A DNA stretch of 10,171 nucleotides from an uncultured Oscillospiraceae bacterium (GTDB lineage: Bacteria; Bacillota; Clostridia; Oscillospirales; Ruminococcaceae). The stretch's first letter is position 1; each line of letters begins with the position of its first letter. Of this stretch, positions 1 to 5,941 are shown piece after piece. The notes under the pieces were generated by a model, which made no database searches, was not told where the DNA came from, and saw only the letters and a program-made list of their open reading frames with translations. Both the position numbers and the translations under genes were made by a program. The stretch is from contig UQQY01000075.1 in the NCBI GenBank assembly GCA_900543295.1, forward strand, positions 1 through 10,171, in the 5' to 3' direction.

Positions 1-1
1 T

Positions 2-59
2 ACTGCGGCGGGACTTTTCTACTAATGTTGAAGCGCGGATTCCCGCTTACCACAGCAGT
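2..59. other. Possible structured element at the left edge
   Basis: Two nested complementary segments are visible: ACTGC (2-6) pairs with GCAGT (55-59), and GCGGGA (8-13) pairs with TCCCGC (41-46). They leave an asymmetric internal loop (47-54) and an apical part of about 27 bases. There is no T-run directly after it on either strand, so it is not a clear terminator. It lies downstream of the GNAT gene, and the window edge may cut off more of it. It could be the end of a neighbouring structured RNA or chance pairing. No protein-coding gene can be supported in positions 1-85. Confidence 0.25.
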
Positions 60-85
60 CTCAGGTGCTTTCTCTCATTCTGCGT

Positions 86-868
86 TCAGGCTCCGTTTAA
101 CTCTGCGACAAATGCGGCAGATTTTGCCGTAAGCTCCACCCATGCCGGACGAAATCCGCTTTTTATCGCATTGCGCACAGAACGCACATTCGACCATGCC
201 GCGCAGTAAAAGGGAACTTTTCCTCTTTGAAGGGCTTCCAGCGCAATTTGAGAGGTAAGCGCGCTTGCAACGCCCTGCCGCCGATATGACGGAAGCACGT
301 CGATCCCGATTTGCCACATCTCTTCGCAGTCGGCAGAGCATCCCGCAAGACCGATCAGCGTTTCACCGTCATACGCGCCGACAGCCAGTACGTCCAGGCG
401 CTTTCGCTTTTCGCACAATGCATTGCTCCACTGCGGCAGATAAAGCGCAGAAAAATCGGCAGGCGAGAGAATCCTGGTCTCATAGGCGCAAGGAAGCGGA
501 GAAAGAAGCGCCGGATCGGGCAAAAAGTACTCCGCCATGAAGCAGACGCGCGCCCCTTTTTTCTGCAATGCATCGTTTAACACATGCAGATTCGGCGTCT
601 CAAAGCAATGCTCCGCCGGGAACCGGTCAATATAGCCGCGGGCAAGCGATTCAAATGCGGGCGACACCGAAGCAACCACATTGTTCCCATAGGAAACGAG
701 ATTCAATAAAAACGGAAGCTCCAAATATCTTCTGGCATCCGGCGACGGCTCGGAGCAGACAACCCTGTTTTCCCCGCACAAAAAATCCTCCGGCGCACAA
801 TGTAAGTCGATCGCGGACTGTCGCACGGCAGTTTCAAGGATTTGCTCTCTGGTTATGGTAACGGACAT
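86..868 (-). CDS. GNAT family N-acetyltransferase (clostridial 260-residue type)
   Basis: A predicted cytoplasmic enzyme that transfers acetyl from acetyl-CoA to an amine; the substrate is unknown. The N-terminal half (about 1-125) is the family-specific region, with an early Gln-Ser-Ala-Ile-Asp stretch (17-21) and a Tyr-Gly-Asn-Asn segment near 60-63. The C-terminal half is a GNAT fold. The acetyl-CoA pyrophosphate-binding loop RRQGVA is at 196-201 after the beta strand IGIDVL (187-192). The later strand YCAAWSN (221-227) and the GFRPAW segment (238-243) complete the fold. The length of 260 residues fits the two-part GNAT_acetyltran type I recall from clostridia. The start is set by AAGGAG eight bases upstream of the ATG at 868. 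It is transcribed alone, divergent from padR, from its own promoter at 908-936. The fold is certain; the substrate cannot be predicted. Confidence 0.93.
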   Translation of the reverse strand: MSVTITREQILETAVRQSAIDLHCAPEDFLCGENRVVCSEPSPDARRYLELPFLLNLVSYGNNVVASVSPAFESLARGYIDRFPAEHCFETPNLHVLNDALQKKGARVCFMAEYFLPDPALLSPLPCAYETRILSPADFSALYLPQWSNALCEKRKRLDVLAVGAYDGETLIGLAGCSADCEEMWQIGIDVLPSYRRQGVASALTSQIALEALQRGKVPFYCAAWSNVRSVRNAIKSGFRPAWVELTAKSAAFVAELNGA

Positions 869-907
869 ACTGCTTTCTCCTTTCTCTGCTGCTCACACAG
901 CGCTTTC

Positions 908-936
908 AGTATACTATCCAGCAGCCAAAAAGTAAA
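908..936 (-). promoter_or_regulatory. Sigma-A-type promoter for the GNAT gene
   Basis: Read on the minus strand, TTTACT (931-936) is followed by a 17-base spacer and TATACT (908-913). This matches the vegetative consensus at 4 of 6 and 5 of 6 positions. It predicts a leader of about 30 bases carrying the AAGGAG site at 877-882. Confidence 0.7.
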
Positions 937-945
937 GAAACCGTA

Positions 946-974
946 TTGACAGGAGAATAGTTATTCGCTATTAT
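946..974 (+). promoter_or_regulatory. Sigma-A-type promoter of the padR operon
   Basis: A perfect -35 box TTGACA (946-951), a 17-base spacer and the -10 box TATTAT (969-974). It lies back to back with the GNAT promoter; the two -35 boxes are separated by only 9 bases, so a regulator bound here could affect both. Transcription would start near 981, right at the palindrome cluster. Confidence 0.82.
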
Positions 975-983
975 TATGTTATA

Positions 984-998
984 CGATATATCGCGATA
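984..998. promoter_or_regulatory. Candidate PadR operator: two overlapping perfect palindromes
   Basis: CGATATATCG (984-993) and TATCGCGATA (989-998) are both perfect 10-bp palindromes that share five bases. They sit at the predicted transcription start of padR and end just before its ribosome binding site. PadR proteins usually repress their own operon by binding AT-rich dyads at the promoter, so this is the natural operator candidate. The assignment is an inference from position and symmetry. Confidence 0.5.
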
Positions 999-1021
999 CG
1001 TAATAATGAGGAGTGATACAA

Positions 1022-1333
1022 ATGCCGGAGAATCAGCCTATGACCGAAGCAACGTATTATGTCCTATTGGCGATACTGAAACCCGGACATGGATACCGGC
1101 TGATGCAGCGCGTGCGCGAACTCTCCGGCGGCAGGCTTTTGATGGGGCCCGGTACGCTGTACGGTATTCTTTCACGTATGAATAAAGAGGGACTAATCAT
1201 ACTTTCGGCAGAGGACGGACGGCGCAAATGCTATGAGATCACCGAGACAGGAAAGCAAGCGCTCATCACGGAGTACGCACGTTTAAAGCGCATGGTATCG
1301 GACGGGGCTGTTCTGGAGGAGGATATGGAATGA
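1022..1333 (+). CDS. PadR family transcriptional regulator
   Basis: A small winged-helix DNA-binding repressor of 103 residues. The PadR signature is clear: helix 1 with YYVLLAIL (12-19), then HGYRLMQRV (23-31), and the recognition-helix region GPGTLYGILSRMNKEGLI (42-59). A basic wing with GRRKCYEIT (66-74) and a short C-terminal dimerisation helix follow. I chose the ATG at 1022 because GAGGAG (1008-1013) lies eight bases upstream; the GTG at 1013 overlaps that site. The stop overlaps the next start as ATGA (1330-1333), so the two genes are translationally coupled. PadR genes next to DUF2812 genes are a recurrent Firmicute pair, in which the regulator probably represses the pair until an unknown ligand or membrane signal appears. 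The palindromes just upstream fit autoregulation. Confidence 0.95.
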   Translation: MPENQPMTEATYYVLLAILKPGHGYRLMQRVRELSGGRLLMGPGTLYGILSRMNKEGLIILSAEDGRRKCYEITETGKQALITEYARLKRMVSDGAVLEEDME

Positions 1334-2493
1334 GAAAACGCAAATACCGGCTGCACTATGGGGACTATGCTCCCGAGGAAAACGAGCGGCTGTATATGGA
1401 TATGTCCAAAAAGGGCTGGCGGCTGGCCAAGCGCGGCATATTTTTCAGCCGCTTTGTACGGACTGAACCGGAGGATCTTCTGTATCGAATTGATTTTTCC
1501 GCTCCCGATGTATTCGGAGACGCTTCTCTGCCTGGAGAACAAATCGCCGTCTACGAAGAATGCGGGCTGCATCTTGTGACCCGGCGGGGATTGGTTCACG
1601 TATTTTGTGCGCAGAAGGATTCCGGCATTGGAGAGCTGTATACAGATCCCCGCCAGCGGGCGGCAACGCTTCGCACTCTTCGGAAAAATACAATCTTCTC
1701 ATTGATACAATGTATTCTTTTCCTGCTTCTCTATCTGCTGCTTTTCTTCTGGACGGGCGGAGGCGATTCCTCCTTTGCAGAATGGGGTGCACAATTGCGG
1801 AAAGAATGGATTGACAATACGGCTTTCTGGCTTGGCTTTTGTCTTATTCTTGCAGAAGGCGTTTTATCCTCCGGCTATGCGGCATATCGGACAATCCGTC
1901 TTTACTGGATTTTAAAGCATAACCGCTCTCTCCGGCGCAGGATAACAAGACACTGGCTGGAGCGAAGCGCGTGCGGCCTCTTGGGCATATGCGGCGCAGT
2001 ATCTCTCATATTTGCCGGTATCCAGTTCTTTGGCGTCCAGCGCTATGACATGCCGGTGACGGCGGATGGTCCTTACCTGCTCATAGCGGATCTCGATATA
2101 GACGGAAAACGCGCTGCAAACCATCAGGGCACTGTCAGCCATGTGGAAATGAACCGTTCGCTTTTGGCCGCACATTGGGAGACCTATGAGTATATTCAAA
2201 CGGCGGACGGCGATCGCTGGCTGTATAACTCCGTTTACGAATTGGAAAAGGAACAGTCCGCTGTATCTCTGACAAAGGATCTCATGTATGGCGCCTTTGC
2301 GCAAAATCCGTCAGCATGGACAGCGGTTTCGATTGCCGGCTTGGACGAAGCATATACTGACGGAACAGGACTTGAATACCTTGCACGGAAAGGCGCGCGC
2401 GTATGGCGGCTTATCTACGGCGGCTGGAGCGATCACAACGCGCCGGAGGAACAAATCCTTTCCGCCCTCGCAGAAATTTCGGTTATCCGTTAA
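1330..2493 (+). CDS. DUF2812 domain membrane protein, partner of PadR
   Basis: A 387-residue protein of unknown biochemical role. The N-terminal part (about 1-115) is a DUF2812-type cytosolic domain, with a tyrosine-rich start, the GWRLAKRG segment (29-36) and the YRIDFS strand (52-57). Three hydrophobic segments follow at roughly 121-141, 164-187 and 213-234. The remaining 150 residues are soluble; with the N-terminus inside and three spans, this domain would be outside. In PadR/DUF2812 pairs the membrane protein is often thought to sense cell-envelope or drug stress, but this is not established. It starts inside the padR stop codon (ATGA overlap), with GGAGGA about 8 bases upstream inside padR. 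No catalytic motif is visible. The family call is based on general appearance and the PadR neighbour. Confidence 0.85.
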   Translation: MRKRKYRLHYGDYAPEENERLYMDMSKKGWRLAKRGIFFSRFVRTEPEDLLYRIDFSAPDVFGDASLPGEQIAVYEECGLHLVTRRGLVHVFCAQKDSGIGELYTDPRQRAATLRTLRKNTIFSLIQCILFLLLYLLLFFWTGGGDSSFAEWGAQLRKEWIDNTAFWLGFCLILAEGVLSSGYAAYRTIRLYWILKHNRSLRRRITRHWLERSACGLLGICGAVSLIFAGIQFFGVQRYDMPVTADGPYLLIADLDIDGKRAANHQGTVSHVEMNRSLLAAHWETYEYIQTADGDRWLYNSVYELEKEQSAVSLTKDLMYGAFAQNPSAWTAVSIAGLDEAYTDGTGLEYLARKGARVWRLIYGGWSDHNAPEEQILSALAEISVIR

Positions 2494-2508
2494 GCGAATC
2501 CGTTTTTT
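2480..2508 (+). terminator. Weak possible terminator after the padR operon
   Basis: A short imperfect hairpin (CGGTT at 2480-2484 with AATCCG at 2497-2502, one bulge) overlaps the stop codon and is followed by six T residues (2503-2508). The stem is weak, so termination may be partial. A new strong promoter starts only five bases later. Confidence 0.35.
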
Positions 2509-2512
2509 CAGG

Positions 2513-2541
2513 TTGACAGCGCGCGCGCAATTGTTTATACT
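2513..2541 (+). promoter_or_regulatory. Strong sigma-A-type promoter for the GH43 gene
   Basis: TTGACA (2513-2518), a 17-base spacer and TATACT (2536-2541) give a near-consensus promoter. The spacer begins with five GC dinucleotides (2519-2528), which is unusual. The predicted leader is about 25 bases and holds AAAGGGGA (2557-2564), seven bases before the ATG. Confidence 0.85.
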
Positions 2542-2571
2542 GTGTGCAGCAAGGCGAAAGGGGAATTTAAT

Positions 2572-3468
2572 ATGGCGGTTATCCATAATCCGATCGTGCC
2601 CGGCTGGTACGCAGATCCGGAGGCGCGGCGCTATAACGGGCGCTATTACATTTATGTCACGCGCTCTTTCACCGGCTATCGAAAACAGATGAATCTCGAC
2701 GCCTTTTCCTCCGATGATTTTGTACATTGGACAAAGCACGAGGGCATTGTCGATATGAGCGGCTTTCCGCACATATGGCGCGCGGTCTGGGCGCCGACTG
2801 TCATCGAAAAAGGCGGTAAATACTATCTGATTTTCGCTTCCAACGACATTCAAAGCGACGACGAGGCCGGCGGTCTTGAAATTGCGGTATCCGACCGTCC
2901 GGAAGGGCCGTTTACCGCGTACCTTGGCCATCCGCTGATTGACCGCTTCATCAACGGCGCACAGCCGATCGACGCGCATCTTTTCAAGGACGACGACGGC
3001 ACAATCTGGCTGTATTACGGCGGCTGGAGCCACTGCAATCTTGCAAAGATGAACGACGCCATGGACGGCTTTGTCCCGTTTGCCGACGGTGAGCTGTTTC
3101 ACGAGATCACGCCGCCCTCCTATGTCGAAGGGCCGTGTATGCTCAAATGCGGGGATACCTATTTCTTTATGTGGTCAATGGGCAACTGGGGCGACGGCAG
3201 CTACTGCGTAAAGGCGGCTGCAAGCAAATCGCCGGAGGGGCCCTTCTCTGAGCCCTTTACCGTTGTAGAGCGCGACGGCGTTGTTGCAGAAGGGCCGGGA
3301 CATCACGGCTATCTGCATGTTGAGGAAACAGACGAATGGTTTCTTGTCTACCATCGCCGCATTATCGGCGATCCGGAGCCGGGCAACCGTATGCTGTGCA
3401 TCGACCGGATGGAGGTTGCTCCCGATCATATTGGAAAGGTAACCATGACAAACTCGTTTGAACGATAA
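2572..3468 (+). CDS. Glycoside hydrolase family 43 protein, intracellular
   Basis: A 298-residue five-bladed beta-propeller glycosidase, expected to remove arabinose or xylose units from small plant-type oligosaccharides. The GH43 catalytic triad is readable: Asp15 in NPIVPGWYADP as general base, Asp134 in PIDAHLFKDDDG as the pKa-modulating residue, and Glu186 in YVEGP as general acid. The WAPTV strand (73-77) and the GPGHHG segment (241-246), whose His usually points to the central metal, are also typical. There is no signal peptide or carbohydrate-binding module and the length is minimal, so it probably acts in the cytoplasm on imported oligosaccharides. The ATG at 2572 is chosen because the in-frame GTG at 2542 lies on the promoter. 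It forms its own transcription unit. GH43 covers many specificities, so arabinofuranosidase versus xylosidase cannot be decided. Confidence 0.92.
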   Translation: MAVIHNPIVPGWYADPEARRYNGRYYIYVTRSFTGYRKQMNLDAFSSDDFVHWTKHEGIVDMSGFPHIWRAVWAPTVIEKGGKYYLIFASNDIQSDDEAGGLEIAVSDRPEGPFTAYLGHPLIDRFINGAQPIDAHLFKDDDGTIWLYYGGWSHCNLAKMNDAMDGFVPFADGELFHEITPPSYVEGPCMLKCGDTYFFMWSMGNWGDGSYCVKAAASKSPEGPFSEPFTVVERDGVVAEGPGHHGYLHVEETDEWFLVYHRRIIGDPEPGNRMLCIDRMEVAPDHIGKVTMTNSFER

Positions 3469-3486
3469 ATGTGTTTTTACAGACAG

Positions 3487-3521
3487 AAACAGCTCCCCTG
3501 AAAAATCAGGGGAGCTGTTTT
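3487..3521 (+). terminator. Terminator between convergent genes
   Basis: A 15-bp perfect stem (3487-3501 with 3506-3520) and an AAAA loop follow the GH43 stop by 18 bases. The last stem bases form a TTTT run, followed by GCG and another TTTT. It is convincing for the plus strand. It may also serve the convergent minus-strand gene ending at 3541, although the minus-side T-tract is broken. Confidence 0.85.
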
Positions 3522-3540
3522 GCGTTTTGTGGAAAGAAAA

Positions 3541-4026
3541 TCAGGAATTCTGGTAAGCGCTGAGCGTTTTTTCAAGCTCATTGATTCGCTGCTCTAAAAG
3601 CAGGCGCTCTTGCTCTCTCTGCCGCTCCATTGTCTCTACAAGACGGTCAAGCTGGCCGGCCAGCATCGCGCGCTGTGTCAGCCGTTCGCTTTCGGTGTAC
3701 TGCTGCTGTCCCGAACGGGTCAGCTTTTTTATCGTATCCAGCACCGCTTTATACTCCGGCATTGCATTCTCCGACTTTGGCTGCGATTTTATCAGGGTGT
3801 TCAAATATACGTTGATAACCGGAATTTTTTTCTTTCCCGCAATGCTTGCGGCGAGCGAGTGCGGCATTCTTCCAAGGCTGTAGGTGCAGATAATACCTGC
3901 CGCAGACTGGAACAGCGCTTCATGCAGCAGCTTTTCCGCAGAAGAATCCGGCACAGGCAGAAAGGCGACCTCTTCGGAGTGCTCGGGAAAGTCGAAGATG
4001 CCGCTGAAATGAGAAATGATCTGCAT
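3541..4026 (-). CDS. Unrecognised protein with C-terminal coiled coil
   Basis: A 161-residue protein that I do not recognise. The N-terminal 80 residues look like a small alpha/beta domain: a strand near VAFLPVP (20-26), a helix (28-41), a strand GIICTYS (44-50), a helix (54-63) and a strand KIPVINVYL (67-75). A linker follows, and then a highly charged heptad-like helix (about 112-158) rich in Glu, Arg, Gln and Leu, which should form a coiled coil and so an oligomer. No signal peptide or membrane span is visible. The ATG at 4026 directly abuts its only Shine-Dalgarno-like sequence (AGAGG, 4027-4031) with no spacer. An in-frame TAG (4030-4032) rules out an earlier start. It is divergent from queH, so a regulatory role is possible but unproven. 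Confidence 0.75.
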   Translation of the reverse strand: MQIISHFSGIFDFPEHSEEVAFLPVPDSSAEKLLHEALFQSAAGIICTYSLGRMPHSLAASIAGKKKIPVINVYLNTLIKSQPKSENAMPEYKAVLDTIKKLTRSGQQQYTESERLTQRAMLAGQLDRLVETMERQREQERLLLEQRINELEKTLSAYQNS

Positions 4027-4056
4027 CCTCTAAACTTTTAAAATTCAAAATCTTTA

Positions 4057-4086
4057 CGCAAGGCGGCGTTTCCTTGCGCCGGCGCA
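4057..4086. promoter_or_regulatory. Two overlapping inverted repeats between divergent genes
   Basis: CGCAAGG (4057-4063) and CCTTGCG (4072-4078) form a perfect 7-bp inverted repeat around 8 bases. The 12-bp palindrome TGCGCCGGCGCA (4075-4086) shares four bases with its right arm. Both overlap the -35 box of the queH promoter. They could be protein operators, or alternative hairpins in the leader of the minus-strand gene. Confidence 0.4.
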
Positions 4087-4102
4087 TGTCCTGTGATAAA
4101 AT
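4074..4102 (+). promoter_or_regulatory. Promoter of the queH operon (extended -10)
   Basis: TTGCGC (4074-4079), a 17-base spacer and TAAAAT (4097-4102), with the TG of an extended -10 at 4094-4095. The -35 box is moderate and is embedded in the inverted repeats. Confidence 0.65.
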
Positions 4103-4137
4103 AAGGACGGAAATCTTGCCGGAAGGAGGCGTCCGCT

Positions 4138-4797
4138 GTGAACAAACGAAACGTCCAAAAGGAGCTTGACGCACTACTTGAAAAACTTCCGAAGGACAAG
4201 CCGCGGCGGCTTTTGCTGCATGCCTGCTGCGCGCCGTGTTCCAGCTATGTGCTCGAATATCTCTCTCAGTATTTTTCTATTACGCTGTTGTTTTACAATC
4301 CCAATATCTCCCCGCAGACCGAGTATGAGAAGCGTTATGCAGAGCTTTTGCGTCTGGTAAAAGAACAGCCGCACCGGTTTCCTGTTTCGGTCGTACCGTG
4401 CGGTTACGATCCGGAAAGTTTTTTTTCAGCGGTACACGGCATGGAATCGCTTCCAGAGGGCGGCGCGCGCTGCGCCGTGTGCTATCGCATGCGTCTGGAG
4501 GCGGCGGCTCGGGCGGCTAAGGACGGCGGCTTTGATTATTTTACCACCACGCTTTCGATCAGCCCGTTAAAGGATGCTGGAAAATTAAACGCCATCGGCG
4601 CAGAGCTCAGCGGGGCATACGGCGTGCCGTACCTTTATTCCGATTTCAAGAAAAAAGAGGGCTATAAGCGTTCTATTGCGCTTTCCCGCGAATATGGGCT
4701 CTACCGCCAGAATTACTGCGGCTGTATTTTTTCCAAACAGGAGGCGGAGCGCAGAGAGGAGCAGAAACGGTATGAGCTCAATTCAGAATCCCTTTAA
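4138..4797 (+). CDS. queH: Epoxyqueuosine reductase QueH
   Basis: Catalyses the last step of queuosine synthesis, reducing epoxyqueuosine to queuosine in the anticodon wobble position of GUN tRNAs. It is the cobalamin-independent alternative to QueG. The 219 residues carry the family cysteine set: HACCAPCSS with Cys30, Cys31 and Cys34; RCAVCYRMRLE with Cys112 and Cys115; and YCGC with Cys194 and Cys196. The first groups are the expected ligands of the iron-sulfur/metal cofactor. FTTTLSISPLKD (135-146) and the YSDFKKKEGYKRS stretch (167-179) are also typical. The start is GTG at 4138, supported by GGAAGGAGG (4121-4129) eight bases upstream. The last 26 bp overlap the next gene. No other queuosine gene lies in the window, so the precursor is either made elsewhere in the genome or salvaged. 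Confidence 0.95.
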   Translation: MNKRNVQKELDALLEKLPKDKPRRLLLHACCAPCSSYVLEYLSQYFSITLLFYNPNISPQTEYEKRYAELLRLVKEQPHRFPVSVVPCGYDPESFFSAVHGMESLPEGGARCAVCYRMRLEAAARAAKDGGFDYFTTTLSISPLKDAGKLNAIGAELSGAYGVPYLYSDFKKKEGYKRSIALSREYGLYRQNYCGCIFSKQEAERREEQKRYELNSESL

Positions 4798-5803
4798 AGG
4801 AAAGCTGCTTCCGGCTGTAAAAAACGGCGGCTTTCGTATGGAGGATAAGATGATCTGGTGCGGCAGCGTCGTAAAAGGAGAGGACGGCCGCTATCATATG
4901 TTCGCCTCGATGTGGGATCGCTCCATGGGCTTTGGCGCGAACTGGCTGTATCACTGCAAAATTGTGCGCGCTGTCAGCGACTGTCCAGAGGGACCGTTTC
5001 GTTTTGAAGAGGTGGTCATTGGCCCGCGCGGGCGGGAATATTTCGACGGCATGAATGCGCACAATCCATATATTCTCTGTCATAAGGGAACATATTATCT
5101 CTATTATATGGGGACTACCTATGGCGGGGACATTGCGCCCGATGTAGATGACCGCGCCCTTTTCTGCGAAGTGTGGAACAGAAAGCGTATCGGTCTCGCC
5201 GTGGCGGAAAGCGTATATGGCCCGTGGAAGCGATTTGATGAGCCGATCCTGTCTCCGCGCGACTGCCGTTTTTGGGACTGCACCGCAGTGACCAATCCCG
5301 CGGCCGCGATTCTGCCGGATGGACAGACATATCTTCTGTACAAATCCCGCACCTTTGCGGACGACGCGTTAAAAATCGGCGTCGCCTATTCAAAATCGCC
5401 GGAAGGCCCTTTTATCCGCCTTTCGGACGAGCCGATCCTGCAAAACTTCGGAAGAGAGAGCCGTGTCGAAGATCCGTTTTTCTGGTATGCGGACGGAACA
5501 TTTCATTTAATCATAAAGGATGATACGCCGGACGGCAAGTACTGCGGCGAATGGGGCGCCGGCTTTTATGCGGAAAGCACGGACTGTCTTCATTGGGATA
5601 TTCCCGAAGAAGCAAAGGTTTACGGCCGGCACGTCCGATGGGATGACAAAACCGAGACGGATCAGCCGAATCTGGAGCGTCCGTTTCTGCTGTTTGAAAA
5701 CGGAAGACCGCGCTGTTTTTATTTTGCAACGGGCGAAGGGGATGCAGCTTACCGGATTACGCACAGCTATAATATTGCAGTCCCAGTAGAGCAGGAGAAG
5801 TAA
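4772..5803 (+). CDS. GH43-like beta-propeller glycosidase
   Basis: A 343-residue protein of the five-bladed propeller glycosidase group (GH43 and relatives such as GH117 and GH130), with no signal peptide. Repeated blade motifs are visible: NAHNPYILCHKGTYYLYYMG (95-114), NPAAAILPDGQTYLLYK (175-191), SPEGPF twice (as CPEGPF at 71-76 and SPEGPF at 209-214), and RVEDPFFWYADGTFHLI (231-247). The acidic candidates are Asp92, Asp169, Glu233 and Asp234, but I cannot place the triad with certainty, so the exact family is open. It differs clearly from the GH43 gene at 2572 and is not a recent duplicate. The ATG at 4772 lies inside queH, with AGAGGAG (4755-4761) ten bases upstream; frame extension further upstream is just queH shadow. 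Coupled to queH and ended by a strong terminator. The substrate is unknown. Confidence 0.88.
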   Translation: MSSIQNPFKGKLLPAVKNGGFRMEDKMIWCGSVVKGEDGRYHMFASMWDRSMGFGANWLYHCKIVRAVSDCPEGPFRFEEVVIGPRGREYFDGMNAHNPYILCHKGTYYLYYMGTTYGGDIAPDVDDRALFCEVWNRKRIGLAVAESVYGPWKRFDEPILSPRDCRFWDCTAVTNPAAAILPDGQTYLLYKSRTFADDALKIGVAYSKSPEGPFIRLSDEPILQNFGRESRVEDPFFWYADGTFHLIIKDDTPDGKYCGEWGAGFYAESTDCLHWDIPEEAKVYGRHVRWDDKTETDQPNLERPFLLFENGRPRCFYFATGEGDAAYRITHSYNIAVPVEQEK

Positions 5804-5809
5804 GGGATA

Positions 5810-5846
5810 GAGGCATTTTTCGGATTTCGAAAAATGCCTCTTTTTT
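5810..5846 (+). terminator. Rho-independent terminator of the queH operon
   Basis: A 13-bp perfect stem (5810-5822 with 5828-5840) and a five-base loop are followed by six T residues (5841-5846), starting six bases after the stop codon. This is a textbook terminator. Confidence 0.95.
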
Positions 5847-5889
5847 GCCCGAAAACCGTGAAAAAACTGCTTTTCAGAAAAAGAAACCT

Positions 5890-5925
5890 GCCGTGAGCCG
5901 CCGTGCCTCGGCGTGCGTCGCCGTG
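5890..5925. repeat. Four GCCGTG-type repeats at exact 10-bp spacing
   Basis: GCCGTG occurs at 5890, 5900 and 5920, and the one-base variant GGCGTG at 5910, so four copies start exactly ten bases apart. The array ends 16 bases before the -35 box of the SIS operon promoter. One-turn phasing puts every copy on the same face of the helix, as expected for a cooperatively bound activator or repressor. A small hairpin (GCCG 5900-5903 with CGGC 5909-5912) is an alternative reading. Confidence 0.55.
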
Positions 5926-5941
5926 CAATTTGTAAAGAAAC

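Noticed and set aside
1..60. A cobalamin-riboswitch-like string on the minus strand (GGGAA followed by CCCGCC)
   Set aside because: The conserved GGTG and following CC segments are missing between the two boxes, and the rest would lie outside the window.
75..341. A minus-strand open frame with several CxxC pairs resembling a zinc-ribbon protein
   Set aside because: It lies wholly within the GNAT gene in another frame, has no ribosome binding site, and the GNAT frame is strongly supported by family motifs.
2542..2571. An upstream GTG start for the GH43 gene
   Set aside because: It overlaps the -10 box and lies before the likely transcription start; the ATG at 2572 has a well-placed AAAGGGGA.
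4676..4771. An upstream start extending the second glycosidase into queH
   Set aside because: The added residues look nothing like the family and lie in a shadow frame of queH; the ATG at 4772 has AGAGGAG upstream.
2572..5803. The two GH43-type genes as a tandem duplication
   Set aside because: Their sequences share only general propeller motifs, and they sit in separate transcription units with different lengths and active-site contexts.
5890..5925. Short CRISPR-like or iteron-like array
   Set aside because: Repeats of 6 bp with 4-bp gaps are far too short for CRISPR, and no replication initiator gene is nearby.
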